DNA of 11,273 nucleotides from an uncultured Treponema sp. (GTDB lineage Bacteria > Spirochaetota > Spirochaetia > Treponematales > Treponemataceae). Below the pieces are notes generated by a model. The model was not told the DNA's origin. It searched no databases and saw only the letters and a list, made by a program, of their open reading frames with translations. Position 1 is the stretch's first letter; each line of letters opens with the position of its first letter. A program made the translations under genes and the position numbers. Positions 5,904 to 11,273 of this stretch are shown piece after piece. The stretch is from NCBI GenBank assembly GCA_937915735.1, contig CALGGS010000085.1, forward strand, positions 1 to 11,273, given 5' to 3'.

Positions 5904-6512
5904 TTAAGCGTTATCAATCACCTTACAGATTGCCTCGTAAAGCTCGTCGAACTCAGTGAATGACGGAATGTTCGGGAAATCTGCCTTAATTTTGTCGGTC
6001 GTGCGGAAAAGAAAGCCTGCGCGGCTTGCCTGAATCATTCCAAGATCGTTGTAGCTGTCACCGCTTGCGATTGTGTCGTAGCCGATTGACTGCAGTGCTT
6101 TTACGGTCGTAAGCTTTGACTGGGCACAGCGCATTTTGTGGCTTACGATAAACCCCTTTTCGTCAACTTCGAGGGAATTACAGAAAATCGTTGGCATACC
6201 GAGCTTTTTCATTAGTGGGGCGGCAAATTCTTCGAAAGTGTCGCTCAAAATGATTGTCTGGCATTTTGCGCGAAGCTTATCCATAAACTCTTTTGCGCCA
6301 GGAAGAGGATCGATGCGGGCGATTGTGTTCTGAATGTCTTTTAAAGTAAGGCCGTGCTCCTTTAAAATTCCGATTCGCCACTGCATGAGCTTGTCATAAT
6401 CCGGCTCATCGCGGGTAGTTCTTTTTAATTCTGGAATTCCTGACTCTTCGCTAAAAGCAATCCAGATTTCAGGCACCAAAACGCCTTCCATATCCAAACA
6501 TGTTACGAACAT
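5904..6512 (-). CDS. thrH: ThrH-type phosphoserine phosphatase / homoserine phosphotransferase (HAD family)
   Basis: This 202-residue HAD enzyme matches the ThrH family closely at CLDMEGVLVPEIWIAF (5-20), TTRD (32-35) and GDSYND (151-156). Asp7 is the nucleophile. Glu9 stands where most HAD phosphatases have Asp, as ThrH proteins do. Ser90-Asp91 (ILSDTF) is motif II and Lys133 motif III. Pseudomonas ThrH hydrolyses phosphoserine and can pass the phosphate to homoserine, so the enzyme may serve serine or threonine synthesis. The start has AGGAG 6 nt before ATG. It is transcribed away from gluQ across a 63-bp gap. A TAGAAT -10 candidate lies at 6537-6542, without a good -35 box. No amino-acid pathway genes are adjacent. 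Confidence 0.92.
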   Translation of the reverse strand: MFVTCLDMEGVLVPEIWIAFSEESGIPELKRTTRDEPDYDKLMQWRIGILKEHGLTLKDIQNTIARIDPLPGAKEFMDKLRAKCQTIILSDTFEEFAAPLMKKLGMPTIFCNSLEVDEKGFIVSHKMRCAQSKLTTVKALQSIGYDTIASGDSYNDLGMIQASRAGFLFRTTDKIKADFPNIPSFTEFDELYEAICKVIDNA

Positions 6513-6575
6513 AAAAATCTCCTAAAAAGTAAAAATATTCTAGCATTTTTCTGTCTTTTATGGAATTATGATTTT
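6513..6575. promoter_or_regulatory. Divergent thrH/gluQ intergenic region
   Basis: These 63 bp must hold both gene starts. For thrH there is TAGAAT on the minus strand (6542-6537) with no convincing -35 box, then AGGAG before the ATG. For gluQ there is TATGAT (6567-6572) only 3 nt before the GTG, and no Shine-Dalgarno sequence at a usual distance. The nearest purine motif is GGA 11 nt upstream. Weak or leaderless expression of gluQ is possible. Confidence 0.35.
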
Positions 6576-7499
6576 GTGGTTATCGGACGATTCGCGCCAT
6601 CTCCTAGCGGACGGATGCACTTTGGGAATATTTATGCTTGCCTCATCTCTTATCTTTCAGCTAAAAAATCCGGGGGAAGATGGATTCTTCGGATTGAAGA
6701 CTTAGACCGACAAAGGTGCAAAAAGGAATATTCTGAGCTTTTAATTGATGATTTACACTGGCTAGGCTTTGACTGGGATGAGGGCCCTGGAAAACAGGAC
6801 GGCGAAAATTTTTTTCAGTCGCGGCGAAATGCTCTTTACGAGGAATTTTTTCATCGCCTTGAAGGGCAGAATTTAATTTACGACTGCTTTTGTACTCGCT
6901 CAGATTTATTTTCTTCGAGTGCGCCACATAATTCTGACGGGACTCCTGTATATCTGGGAAGGTGCAGAAATCTGTCACCTGAACAAAAAGAATTGCTTTT
7001 GCAGAAAAAAAATCCTACAAAAAGAATTTTTGTTCCAGATGAAGTGGTTTCCTTTGTTGACGGACATTATGGAAAGCAGGAAATCTCTCTTTTTAAAGAT
7101 GCCGGCGATTTTATCGTAAGACGGGCTGACGGGAATTTTCCGTACAATCTTGCTGTAGTCGTGGATGACGCTCTTATGGGCGTAAATGAAATAGTTCGCG
7201 GGAGGGATTTACTTTCTTCGACTCATCAGCAGCTTTATCTTTATAAAAAATTAGATTTTAAAATTCCAGAGTTTTTTCATATTCCTCTGATTGTAAATAT
7301 GGAGGGAAGAAGGCTTTCAAAGCGAGACAAGGATTTAGATATGGGATTTTTGCGTGCTAATTTTTCTCGGGAAGATATAATCGGAAAGATTATGAATTTG
7401 TGCGGTTTTACAGAAAAAATTGAGAAAATGTCCCTGTCGGAAGCAATTTCTGTTTTTGACAAGGAAACTCTCCCGAAAAAAGACATTTTACTCTCATAA
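6576..7499 (+). CDS. gluQ: Glutamyl-Q tRNA(Asp) synthetase
   Basis: GluQ attaches glutamate to the queuosine base of tRNA(Asp). The protein is a GluRS catalytic domain without the anticodon-binding half: 307 residues, about the E. coli YadB length. It begins IGRFAPSPSGRMHFGN, with HFGN (15-18) as the HIGH motif. RIEDLD (39-44) follows, then a zinc site of the YadB type: Cys104, Cys106, Tyr126, Cys130. DDALMGVNEIVRG (198-209) and RLSKR (246-250, the KMSKS equivalent) come next. The start is GTG at 6576, chosen because homology begins within three codons. No better start or ribosome binding site is seen. The 3' end is convergent with the RelB-like gene, with 2 bp between stop codons and no hairpin there. 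Its presence implies queuosine-modified tRNA in this organism. Confidence 0.93.
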   Translation: MVIGRFAPSPSGRMHFGNIYACLISYLSAKKSGGRWILRIEDLDRQRCKKEYSELLIDDLHWLGFDWDEGPGKQDGENFFQSRRNALYEEFFHRLEGQNLIYDCFCTRSDLFSSSAPHNSDGTPVYLGRCRNLSPEQKELLLQKKNPTKRIFVPDEVVSFVDGHYGKQEISLFKDAGDFIVRRADGNFPYNLAVVVDDALMGVNEIVRGRDLLSSTHQQLYLYKKLDFKIPEFFHIPLIVNMEGRRLSKRDKDLDMGFLRANFSREDIIGKIMNLCGFTEKIEKMSLSEAISVFDKETLPKKDILLS

Positions 7500-7501
7500 T
7501 T

Positions 7502-8047
7502 TTATGCCCAGGCATCAAAAAGATTTTCCGGTGTCGTTTCATCTTCGTCTTCATCTTCAGATTCAGATTCGGGTTCAGATTCGGGTTCAGATTCGGGGTC
7601 AGATTTGTCTTCAGTGGCAGGTTCGCCAAAATTTTCATCGGCATTACATGTTGAAGTTGAATCATAATTTCCGTGAGTTCCATCGTCTTCGTTTTCATCG
7701 AATTCTGGCGTCACAGATTTTTCTCCGATTTCACCACGCATTTGAGCTACAAGGGCTTCATTTGCCGCAACACGCGCTTCGATTTCGGGGTCTAAAGGCT
7801 TAACAGGCTCTTCAGTTTCGACAGAAGTCTCACTCTCTGCTTCATCAACAGTTTTTTCTTCTACTTTTTCTTCTTGCACATCTTCTTTCTGGGGAATGAC
7901 CAGCTCAAAGGGAAAACCTTTTTTTAATGTCGCCTGAGTCAAAAACATTTTTATTGCCGTATCAATATCAATGCCAAGAGACTCAAAAATTTCGCTTGAA
8001 GAGTCTACAAGGGCGTCATCTAAATCAATTTCATAAGTCTTAATCAT
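7502..8047 (-). CDS. RelB/DinJ-like antitoxin with long acidic tail, no toxin adjacent
   Basis: The first 50 of 181 residues fit the ribbon-helix-helix domain of RelB/DinJ antitoxins: a strand (KTYEIDLDD), a helix, then IDTAIKMFLTQATLKKGFPFEL. Such proteins usually have 80-100 residues. This one continues for 130 more: a Glu/Lys-rich stretch (52-83), a probable helix DPEIEARVAANEALVAQMRG (86-105), and a disordered acidic tail (about 115-170) ending in repeated Ser-Glu-Pro-Glu and Glu-Asp runs, then TTPENLFDAWA. The start is ATG at 8047. A GTG 54 nt upstream is in frame but adds residues unlike the family. No good Shine-Dalgarno sequence precedes it. No RelE/YafQ-type toxin is beside it. It may have become a regulator, or its partner may be elsewhere. 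It is divergent from the small basic-protein gene at 8217. Confidence 0.7.
   Translation of the reverse strand: MIKTYEIDLDDALVDSSSEIFESLGIDIDTAIKMFLTQATLKKGFPFELVIPQKEDVQEEKVEEKTVDEAESETSVETEEPVKPLDPEIEARVAANEALVAQMRGEIGEKSVTPEFDENEDDGTHGNYDSTSTCNADENFGEPATEDKSDPESEPESEPESESEDEDEDETTPENLFDAWA
7564..7599. repeat. 12-bp tandem repeat, three units, in the acidic tail of the RelB-like gene
   Basis: The plus strand has cagattcgggtt three times in a row (7564-7575, 7576-7587, 7588-7599, the last with one change), with degenerate copies on both sides. On the coding strand each unit gives Glu-Pro-Glu-Ser. Being in frame (12 = 4 codons), copy-number change would lengthen or shorten the acidic tail without breaking the gene. 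Confidence 0.85.
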
Positions 8048-8120
8048 AATTAAATTATCGGTAAAATTTGAAAGAGGATTTAGGAAAGTGATGATTAACA
8101 CTTGAAACGATTAATATCCC

Positions 8121-8177
8121 TTCCGGTCAAACGGAAACTACGGACACTTGACCCGATAGTCTTTTTTTTGCTATTAT
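8121..8177 (+). promoter_or_regulatory. Promoter of the small basic-protein gene, with possible operator
   Basis: TTGACC (8148-8153), an 18-nt spacer and TATTAT (8172-8177) form a good sigma70-type promoter. Transcription would start near 8184, giving a leader of about 33 nt. Upstream, TTCCG-n6-CGGAA (8121-8136) is a small palindrome, and GGTCAA (8125-8130) mirrors the -35 box TTGACC across 17 bp. Either could bind a repressor, for example the divergently encoded ribbon-helix-helix protein. The promoter is well supported. The operator is a guess. Confidence 0.6.
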
Positions 8178-8216
8178 TATTGCATATTTTTTCAAGGAAT
8201 AACAGGAGAATACGAA

Positions 8217-8357
8217 ATGAGACTCGCAAGAAGATTCAGACCTTTGGTCAGCAACAAAACAACACGAGCAAACAGCAAGAAGAATTCAAAAAGACTTGCT
8301 GCTAACTACGCTCTTCTTTCAGCACTCGCTGCAACAACTTCAAAATCAAAGAAGTAA
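8217..8357 (+). CDS. Small very basic protein, 46 residues, unknown function
   Basis: The gene has every expression signal: a promoter at 8148-8177, AGGAGA (8204-8209) 7 nt before the ATG, and a strong terminator starting 7 nt after the TAA. The 46-residue product starts MRLARRFRPLVSNK and ends TTSKSKK. I count six Arg, seven Lys and no Asp or Glu, so its net charge is about +13. It has no Cys, His, Trp or Gly. Residues 26-40 form a short Ala/Leu-rich helix candidate. It has no signal peptide and does not match small ribosomal proteins such as L34 or L36 that I can recall. It may bind nucleic acid, ribosomes or the acidic RelB-like protein encoded divergently. I do not recognise a family. Confidence 0.78.
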   Translation: MRLARRFRPLVSNKTTRANSKKNSKRLAANYALLSALAATTSKSKK

Positions 8358-8364
8358 ATTAGTC

Positions 8365-8390
8365 AACGCTCCGCCACTCGGAGCGTTTTT
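8365..8390 (+). terminator. Rho-independent terminator of the small basic-protein gene
   Basis: A perfect 9-bp stem, AACGCTCCG (8365-8373) and CGGAGCGTT (8379-8387), encloses a 5-nt loop. It runs into TTTTTTATTTTT. On the minus strand no T run follows, so it mainly serves the plus-strand gene. It abuts the stop codon of the convergent membrane-protein gene. Confidence 0.93.
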
Positions 8391-9490
8391 TATTTTTCAT
8401 TCCTAATCGCCTCTAGCGTTTTATTTGCGACATAGCGGGGAATGAAGAATTTGTTTTCGCGTTCGATGCCTTTTGAAAGGGCAAAAAGAACATCCGTTTG
8501 CTCAATAAAGCCGTAGCCGCTAGTTTTGTATTCATCAACACGGTTCATTGAGAAAAATCCCTTGGCGTTTGAGTATGGCTCTGTGTTGAATTCGTCGATT
8601 ACCGCGTAAATTGAGTCAAAATCAACTCCGTCGACAATGTAAAAGCATTTTGTTTCGTCACCGTAAAGCTCAAGCGCAAGCCTTGTGAGTGCTGAATATT
8701 TTTTTGTTGCCAAGGGCTTTTCTTTTTCGAGAATCTCGGCAAATTCTTTTGATCTTGTTTTTTCTTCGTAAATTGCGGCGCTTTTTCTTAAAAACTTTGA
8801 TTCCAGCAGGATTTTTTTGACTTGTGAGTCTGAATTTTTTGAAAGAAGATATAAATCGCTCGTGTAAAAATCTGCGGCGAGAACCTTGTAGCCTTTTTGT
8901 GCCAGAAGCATAAGATATGGCTCGTAATTCTGAACGGAGCTTCGAATTCCAGGTGCAAAAATAAGGACTGGATTTTCTGCAAAAATTTGGGCATTTATTT
9001 CGTCCCTGATGATTGGTTCATAAATAAAAAGATTTCCAGAAAAACGCTCTCCAGAAAAAAGACTTTCCCGAATTTTAAGATTTTCGGTTTTTCCTGTGAG
9101 AGTTTTTTGCGTTTTTGTGATGTTAAAATCATTTGGCGTATATTTTACGGGACGCGTTAAAAAAAGGATTGTTCCCAGTCCAAGCGAAAGAATGATTCCG
9201 ATTACAGAAAAGATGATAAAAACGACTCCGTAGTGATCAACGACAAGCTCTGCGTGAAGTCGGAGAAGGGCACGGAAATTCGTAAAAAAGACTATGAGCG
9301 CAACAAAAAAAACGGCAAAATTGAGCGGTGAAAAGCCAAAGCAAGCAAAAATTAGAATTGAGATGATGAGGGCAAGAGGCGCGAAAACTGCGAAAGAGTC
9401 AATCCGCTCGTTTTTTAAGATAAAGATGCGCGCGCAACAGAAGAAAATTAAAACGAGAACAAGGATTTGTGCCAAAAAACAATCAAACAT
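8390..9490 (-). CDS. Membrane protein with alpha/beta-hydrolase-like domain, catalytic serine not evident
   Basis: The 366 residues split into an N-terminal membrane part with four hydrophobic segments (about 5-25, 33-52, 55-73, 88-112) and a soluble part. Residues 174-208 (PVLIFAPGIRSSVQNYEP and on to GYKVLAADF) look like the start of an alpha/beta-hydrolase domain: strand, Gly-rich oxyanion turn, helix, strand. Where the nucleophile elbow G-x-S-x-G would be expected, the best candidate is FYIVDGVDFDS (283-293), with no serine in position. It may be inactive or use a different residue. The start ATG lies inside the end of pepT (8-nt overlap, ATGTTTGA), so translation is probably coupled; no separate ribosome binding site is seen. 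The role is unknown. Confidence 0.7.
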   Translation of the reverse strand: MFDCFLAQILVLVLIFFCCARIFILKNERIDSFAVFAPLALIISILIFACFGFSPLNFAVFFVALIVFFTNFRALLRLHAELVVDHYGVVFIIFSVIGIILSLGLGTILFLTRPVKYTPNDFNITKTQKTLTGKTENLKIRESLFSGERFSGNLFIYEPIIRDEINAQIFAENPVLIFAPGIRSSVQNYEPYLMLLAQKGYKVLAADFYTSDLYLLSKNSDSQVKKILLESKFLRKSAAIYEEKTRSKEFAEILEKEKPLATKKYSALTRLALELYGDETKCFYIVDGVDFDSIYAVIDEFNTEPYSNAKGFFSMNRVDEYKTSGYGFIEQTDVLFALSKGIERENKFFIPRYVANKTLEAIRNEK

Positions 9491-10736
9491 ACGAACTATT
9501 TTCGCATAAATTTACCAAAATTTCCACTGCTTTTGTCATTTGCTCTAAACTTGCCCACTCTGTTCGGGAATGGTAGTTGTGACCGCCTGTAAAAATGTTG
9601 GGACATGGAAGAGACATTTCGGTTAGCCGTGAGCCGTCTGTGCCGCCACGAATTGGAGTGAAGACAGGCGTTACGCCGGCTTTTTTGTAAGCAGAAACAA
9701 GCTTTTCGATTACATCTTCTCGATTTTTGAAGCCGTTTTTCATATTGAGGTATTGCTGAGTGTGCTTAACTTCGGCCTTTCCGCCAAAGCTTTCTGCTAC
9801 GGATTTCGCAATCGTTTCTACGAGAGCTTTTCGTCTTTCCATTCCGCTTGACTCAAAATCGCGGAGAAAAACCGTGACCTTTGCTTTTTCGATTGAGCCT
9901 TCGATATTCATCGGGGCAAAAAATCCTTCGTAACCGTCTGTTGTTTCAGGCGACTCGTTGCGTGGAAGATTTGTGACAAAGCTGCTTGCCATTGTAACGG
10001 CGTTTACAAGCTTTCCCCGAGCCGCTCCAGTGTGAACGGAAACTCCAGTGAATGTGACTTCGCTTTTAAATGCATTGAAGCACTCAGTTTCAAGCTCGCC
10101 GATGTGTCCGCCGTCAACCGTGTAGGCGTATTTTGATTTAATAAGCTTGAGCGGAACATTGTCCATCCCGTGTCCAGTCTCTTCGTCCGGAGAAAAGCAG
10201 ACCTCGATTTCACCGTGCCGGACTTCCTGATTTTGTGCAAAATATTCGAGAGTCGTCATAATTTCGGCGATTCCCGCCTTGTCGTCTGCTCCGAGAAGAG
10301 TGTTTCCGTCGCTTGAAATAATTGTTTCGTGATTTTTAGCAGCTTCTGCAAGTGCTGAATCTGTTTCAGGATTCAAAACATCTCCAGAAGCAAGAGTGAT
10401 TTTTTCGCCAGCGTAATTTTTGTGAATCTGAGGCTTTACATTCTCGCCAGAGACTTCTTCCACCGTGTCGATGTGGGCGAGCAAGCAGAAGGGTTCTGTC
10501 TTTTCAAGGCCCTTTGAAGCGGGCAATCGTCCGTAGACATAGCAATGTTCGGTAATCTGAACATCCTTTAAGCCGAGCAGATTTAATTCTGACTCTAAGA
10601 TTTTAGCCAAGTCAAATTGGCGAGGAGTTGAAGGCTGGTCTCCGCTGTCTGCAGAAGCAGAATCGGAAGTCGTCCAGACCTTTACATATCGCAAAAAACG
10701 CTCCAGGAGCGGTGAGGTTAATTCTTTTGTTAGCAT
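9483..10736 (-). CDS. pepT: Peptidase T (aminotripeptidase, M20 family)
   Basis: PepT removes the N-terminal residue from tripeptides using two metal ions, in the cytoplasm. The 417 residues contain the family's full set of sites: His88 and Asp90 in LAHIDTV, GADDKAGIAE (149-158) with the bridging Asp, PDEE (183-186) with the catalytic and metal-binding Glu pair, Asp208 in YTVDGG, and His389 in FTGGHNYHS. GGTDGSRL (364-371) is the usual C-terminal signature. The frame extends 17 codons upstream. The ATG at 10736 is chosen because the protein then starts LLERFLRYV as in E. coli PepT. No Shine-Dalgarno sequence precedes it, and the promoter is so close that the mRNA is probably leaderless. It overlaps the following membrane-protein gene. 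Confidence 0.95.
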   Translation of the reverse strand: MLTKELTSPLLERFLRYVKVWTTSDSASADSGDQPSTPRQFDLAKILESELNLLGLKDVQITEHCYVYGRLPASKGLEKTEPFCLLAHIDTVEEVSGENVKPQIHKNYAGEKITLASGDVLNPETDSALAEAAKNHETIISSDGNTLLGADDKAGIAEIMTTLEYFAQNQEVRHGEIEVCFSPDEETGHGMDNVPLKLIKSKYAYTVDGGHIGELETECFNAFKSEVTFTGVSVHTGAARGKLVNAVTMASSFVTNLPRNESPETTDGYEGFFAPMNIEGSIEKAKVTVFLRDFESSGMERRKALVETIAKSVAESFGGKAEVKHTQQYLNMKNGFKNREDVIEKLVSAYKKAGVTPVFTPIRGGTDGSRLTEMSLPCPNIFTGGHNYHSRTEWASLEQMTKAVEILVNLCENSSYV

Positions 10737-10742
10737 AGAAAA

Positions 10743-10771
10743 ATTGTAGCAGAGAGACTTTTTAAAGTCAA
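10743..10771 (-). promoter_or_regulatory. pepT promoter, near-consensus, implying a leaderless mRNA
   Basis: On the minus strand, TTGACT (10771-10766), exactly 17 nt, then TACAAT (10748-10743) precede the pepT ATG by only 6 nt. Initiation would fall at or just inside the start codon. The -35 box begins in the T run of the upstream terminator, so the two signals are fused. Confidence 0.75.
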
Positions 10772-10800
10772 AAAAACGCCCTCCCATACAGGAGAGCGTT
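10770..10800 (-). terminator. Rho-independent terminator of right surface-protein gene
   Basis: On the minus strand AACGCTCTCC (10800-10791) pairs with GGAGGGCGTT (10784-10775), with one G-U pair, followed by seven T residues (10776-10770). It ends transcription from the right-hand surface gene before pepT. Confidence 0.88.
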
Positions 10801-10813
10801 CGTAAAATGTGCC

Positions 10814-10836
10814 ATTGTCAGGAAAAACCCGACAAT
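10814..10836 (-). other. 3'-UTR hairpin conserved with the left-hand paralogue
   Basis: On the minus strand ATTGTCGGG pairs with CCTGACAAT around the loop TTTTT. The left arm is identical to that at 483-491. The right arm differs at three places, and each change keeps a Watson-Crick or G-U pair. The loop sequence differs. The shared 3' sequence starts at the tandem stops and includes GAGCAAATCGCTC (10858-10846 on this strand). Confidence 0.6.
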
Positions 10837-10863
10837 TTTTATCGTGAGCGATTTGCTCAGTTA

Positions 10864-11273
10864 TTACATCTTAACACGGAAGATTACTGGAATCTGGAGA
10901 GCGAATTTTGACTGGTCAACATCGCTGACTGTTGCAGATGTTCCGCTCAAAGCGATTCCGCCCCAAATTGAAGCGTTTGAACCAGCATAAACCTGAATTG
11001 CTGGAGTTACACGCCATTCCATTCCGTAGTCGTTTTTGTCTGTGTCAGGAAGAGAAAGAGCGTTGATGAGACCAACATTCAAAGTAGCTGCGAGGCTGTC
11101 GTTAATCTTGTAGCGAGCAGAAATGTTGTTCCACATAGCAGTCTTAGCTGCAACGCTAGTTGCCCATCCTTCTGCACCTTTGTGTCCTACGATACCAGAA
11201 GCGATTTTTCGTCCTGCTTCGAGGTCAGTTCCAGAAATGTTTGTGAACAATGTGAGAGAGAGTTCGTCAGTAG
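10864..11273 (-). CDS. Surface/outer-membrane beta-barrel-like protein, C-terminal part (5' end off window)
   Basis: This paralogue of the left-end gene is also cut by the window edge, with the frame open to the last base. About 135 residues remain. It shares almost unchanged segments with the left copy (ASGIVG, KTAMWNN, SARYKINDSLAATLNVGLI, EWRVTPA, QVYAGSNASIWGGIALSG, FRVKM). It differs in three loops, for example NALSLPDTDKNDYGM against TPLSKVDGDETKYGS, and lacks most of the left copy's first long loop. The C-terminal strand also differs (FALQIPVIF against FEIDIPVVF). It ends with tandem TAA TAA. Function as a surface or porin-like barrel is inferred from the strand/loop pattern. A family name cannot be given. 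Confidence 0.75.
   Translation of the reverse strand, partial: TDELSLTLFTNISGTDLEAGRKIASGIVGHKGAEGWATSVAAKTAMWNNISARYKINDSLAATLNVGLINALSLPDTDKNDYGMEWRVTPAIQVYAGSNASIWGGIALSGTSATVSDVDQSKFALQIPVIFRVKM
11219..11273. repeat. Right copy of 55-bp perfect inverted repeat at the window ends
   Basis: It is the exact reverse complement of bases 1-55. The next base inward differs, and similarity then continues only as paralogous coding sequence. See the left copy for interpretation. Confidence 0.9.

Noticed and set aside
7420..7803. Plus-strand 127-codon frame opposite the RelB-like gene
   Set aside because: Its His/Arg/Gln-rich repeats are the antisense of the acidic tail repeats, and it has no start signal.
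8012..8101. Earlier GTG start for the RelB-like gene at 8101
   Set aside because: The extra 18 residues have no family match, and ATG at 8047 places the ribbon-helix-helix domain at the N-terminus as in relatives.
8102..8305. 67-codon plus-strand open frame over the small basic-protein gene
   Set aside because: It starts at TTG without a ribosome binding site, upstream of the promoter. The overlapping 46-codon frame has the ribosome binding site and terminator.
1..11273. A composite transposon with terminal inverted repeats, or a circular element, because the ends match
   Set aside because: The matching ends lie inside coding sequence of a surface-protein family and diverge after 55 bp, with no transposase-type end motif or target duplication. 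Inverted identical ends also do not circularise as direct repeats would.

Overview
The window reads as an 11.3-kb piece of a bacterial chromosome of moderate to low GC. It is probably from a host-associated spirochaete of the Treponema type, though this is an inference. The grounds are the mix of genes: an Rpn-family nuclease, a TraB/PrgY protein, a ThrH-type phosphatase, GluQ, PepT, and paralogous beta-barrel-like surface proteins with short variable loops. No rRNA, tRNA or CRISPR array is visible.

Layout. Both ends carry the 3' part of the same surface-protein family, in inverted orientation and both reading inward (1-455 on + and 10864-11273 on -). The outermost 55 bases of each end are identical as inverted copies and diverge at base 56, which looks like a de Bruijn assembly node (k = 55). 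The window is therefore probably a whole contig cut at a multicopy surface-protein gene. After the left copy come a terminator and about 500 bp of AT-rich non-coding DNA holding nested inverted repeats, including a four-stem cloverleaf-like element (732-854). Next is a GC-richer rpn nuclease gene (1057-1959) that contains an in-frame internal start with a strong ribosome binding site. It ends at a bidirectional terminator facing an AAA ATPase/DUF4143 gene (2010-3338).

The middle is ordinary metabolism, mostly on the minus strand: thrH, then purM-traB behind its own sigma70-type promoter. gluQ runs divergently from thrH. It ends 2 bp from a convergent gene for a RelB/DinJ-like antitoxin with a long acidic tail and no recognisable toxin. 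Divergent from that gene is a 46-codon gene for a very basic protein, with its own promoter, Shine-Dalgarno sequence and terminator. On the right, pepT and a membrane protein with a hydrolase-like domain overlap by 8 nt as an operon. The pepT promoter is close to consensus, sits against the terminator of the right surface gene, and implies a leaderless or nearly leaderless mRNA.

Most worth following are the possible gene-within-gene nuclease/antitoxin arrangement in rpn, the cloverleaf element beside it, the structurally conserved hairpin in both surface-gene 3' UTRs, and the acidic RelB-like/basic small-protein divergent pair.
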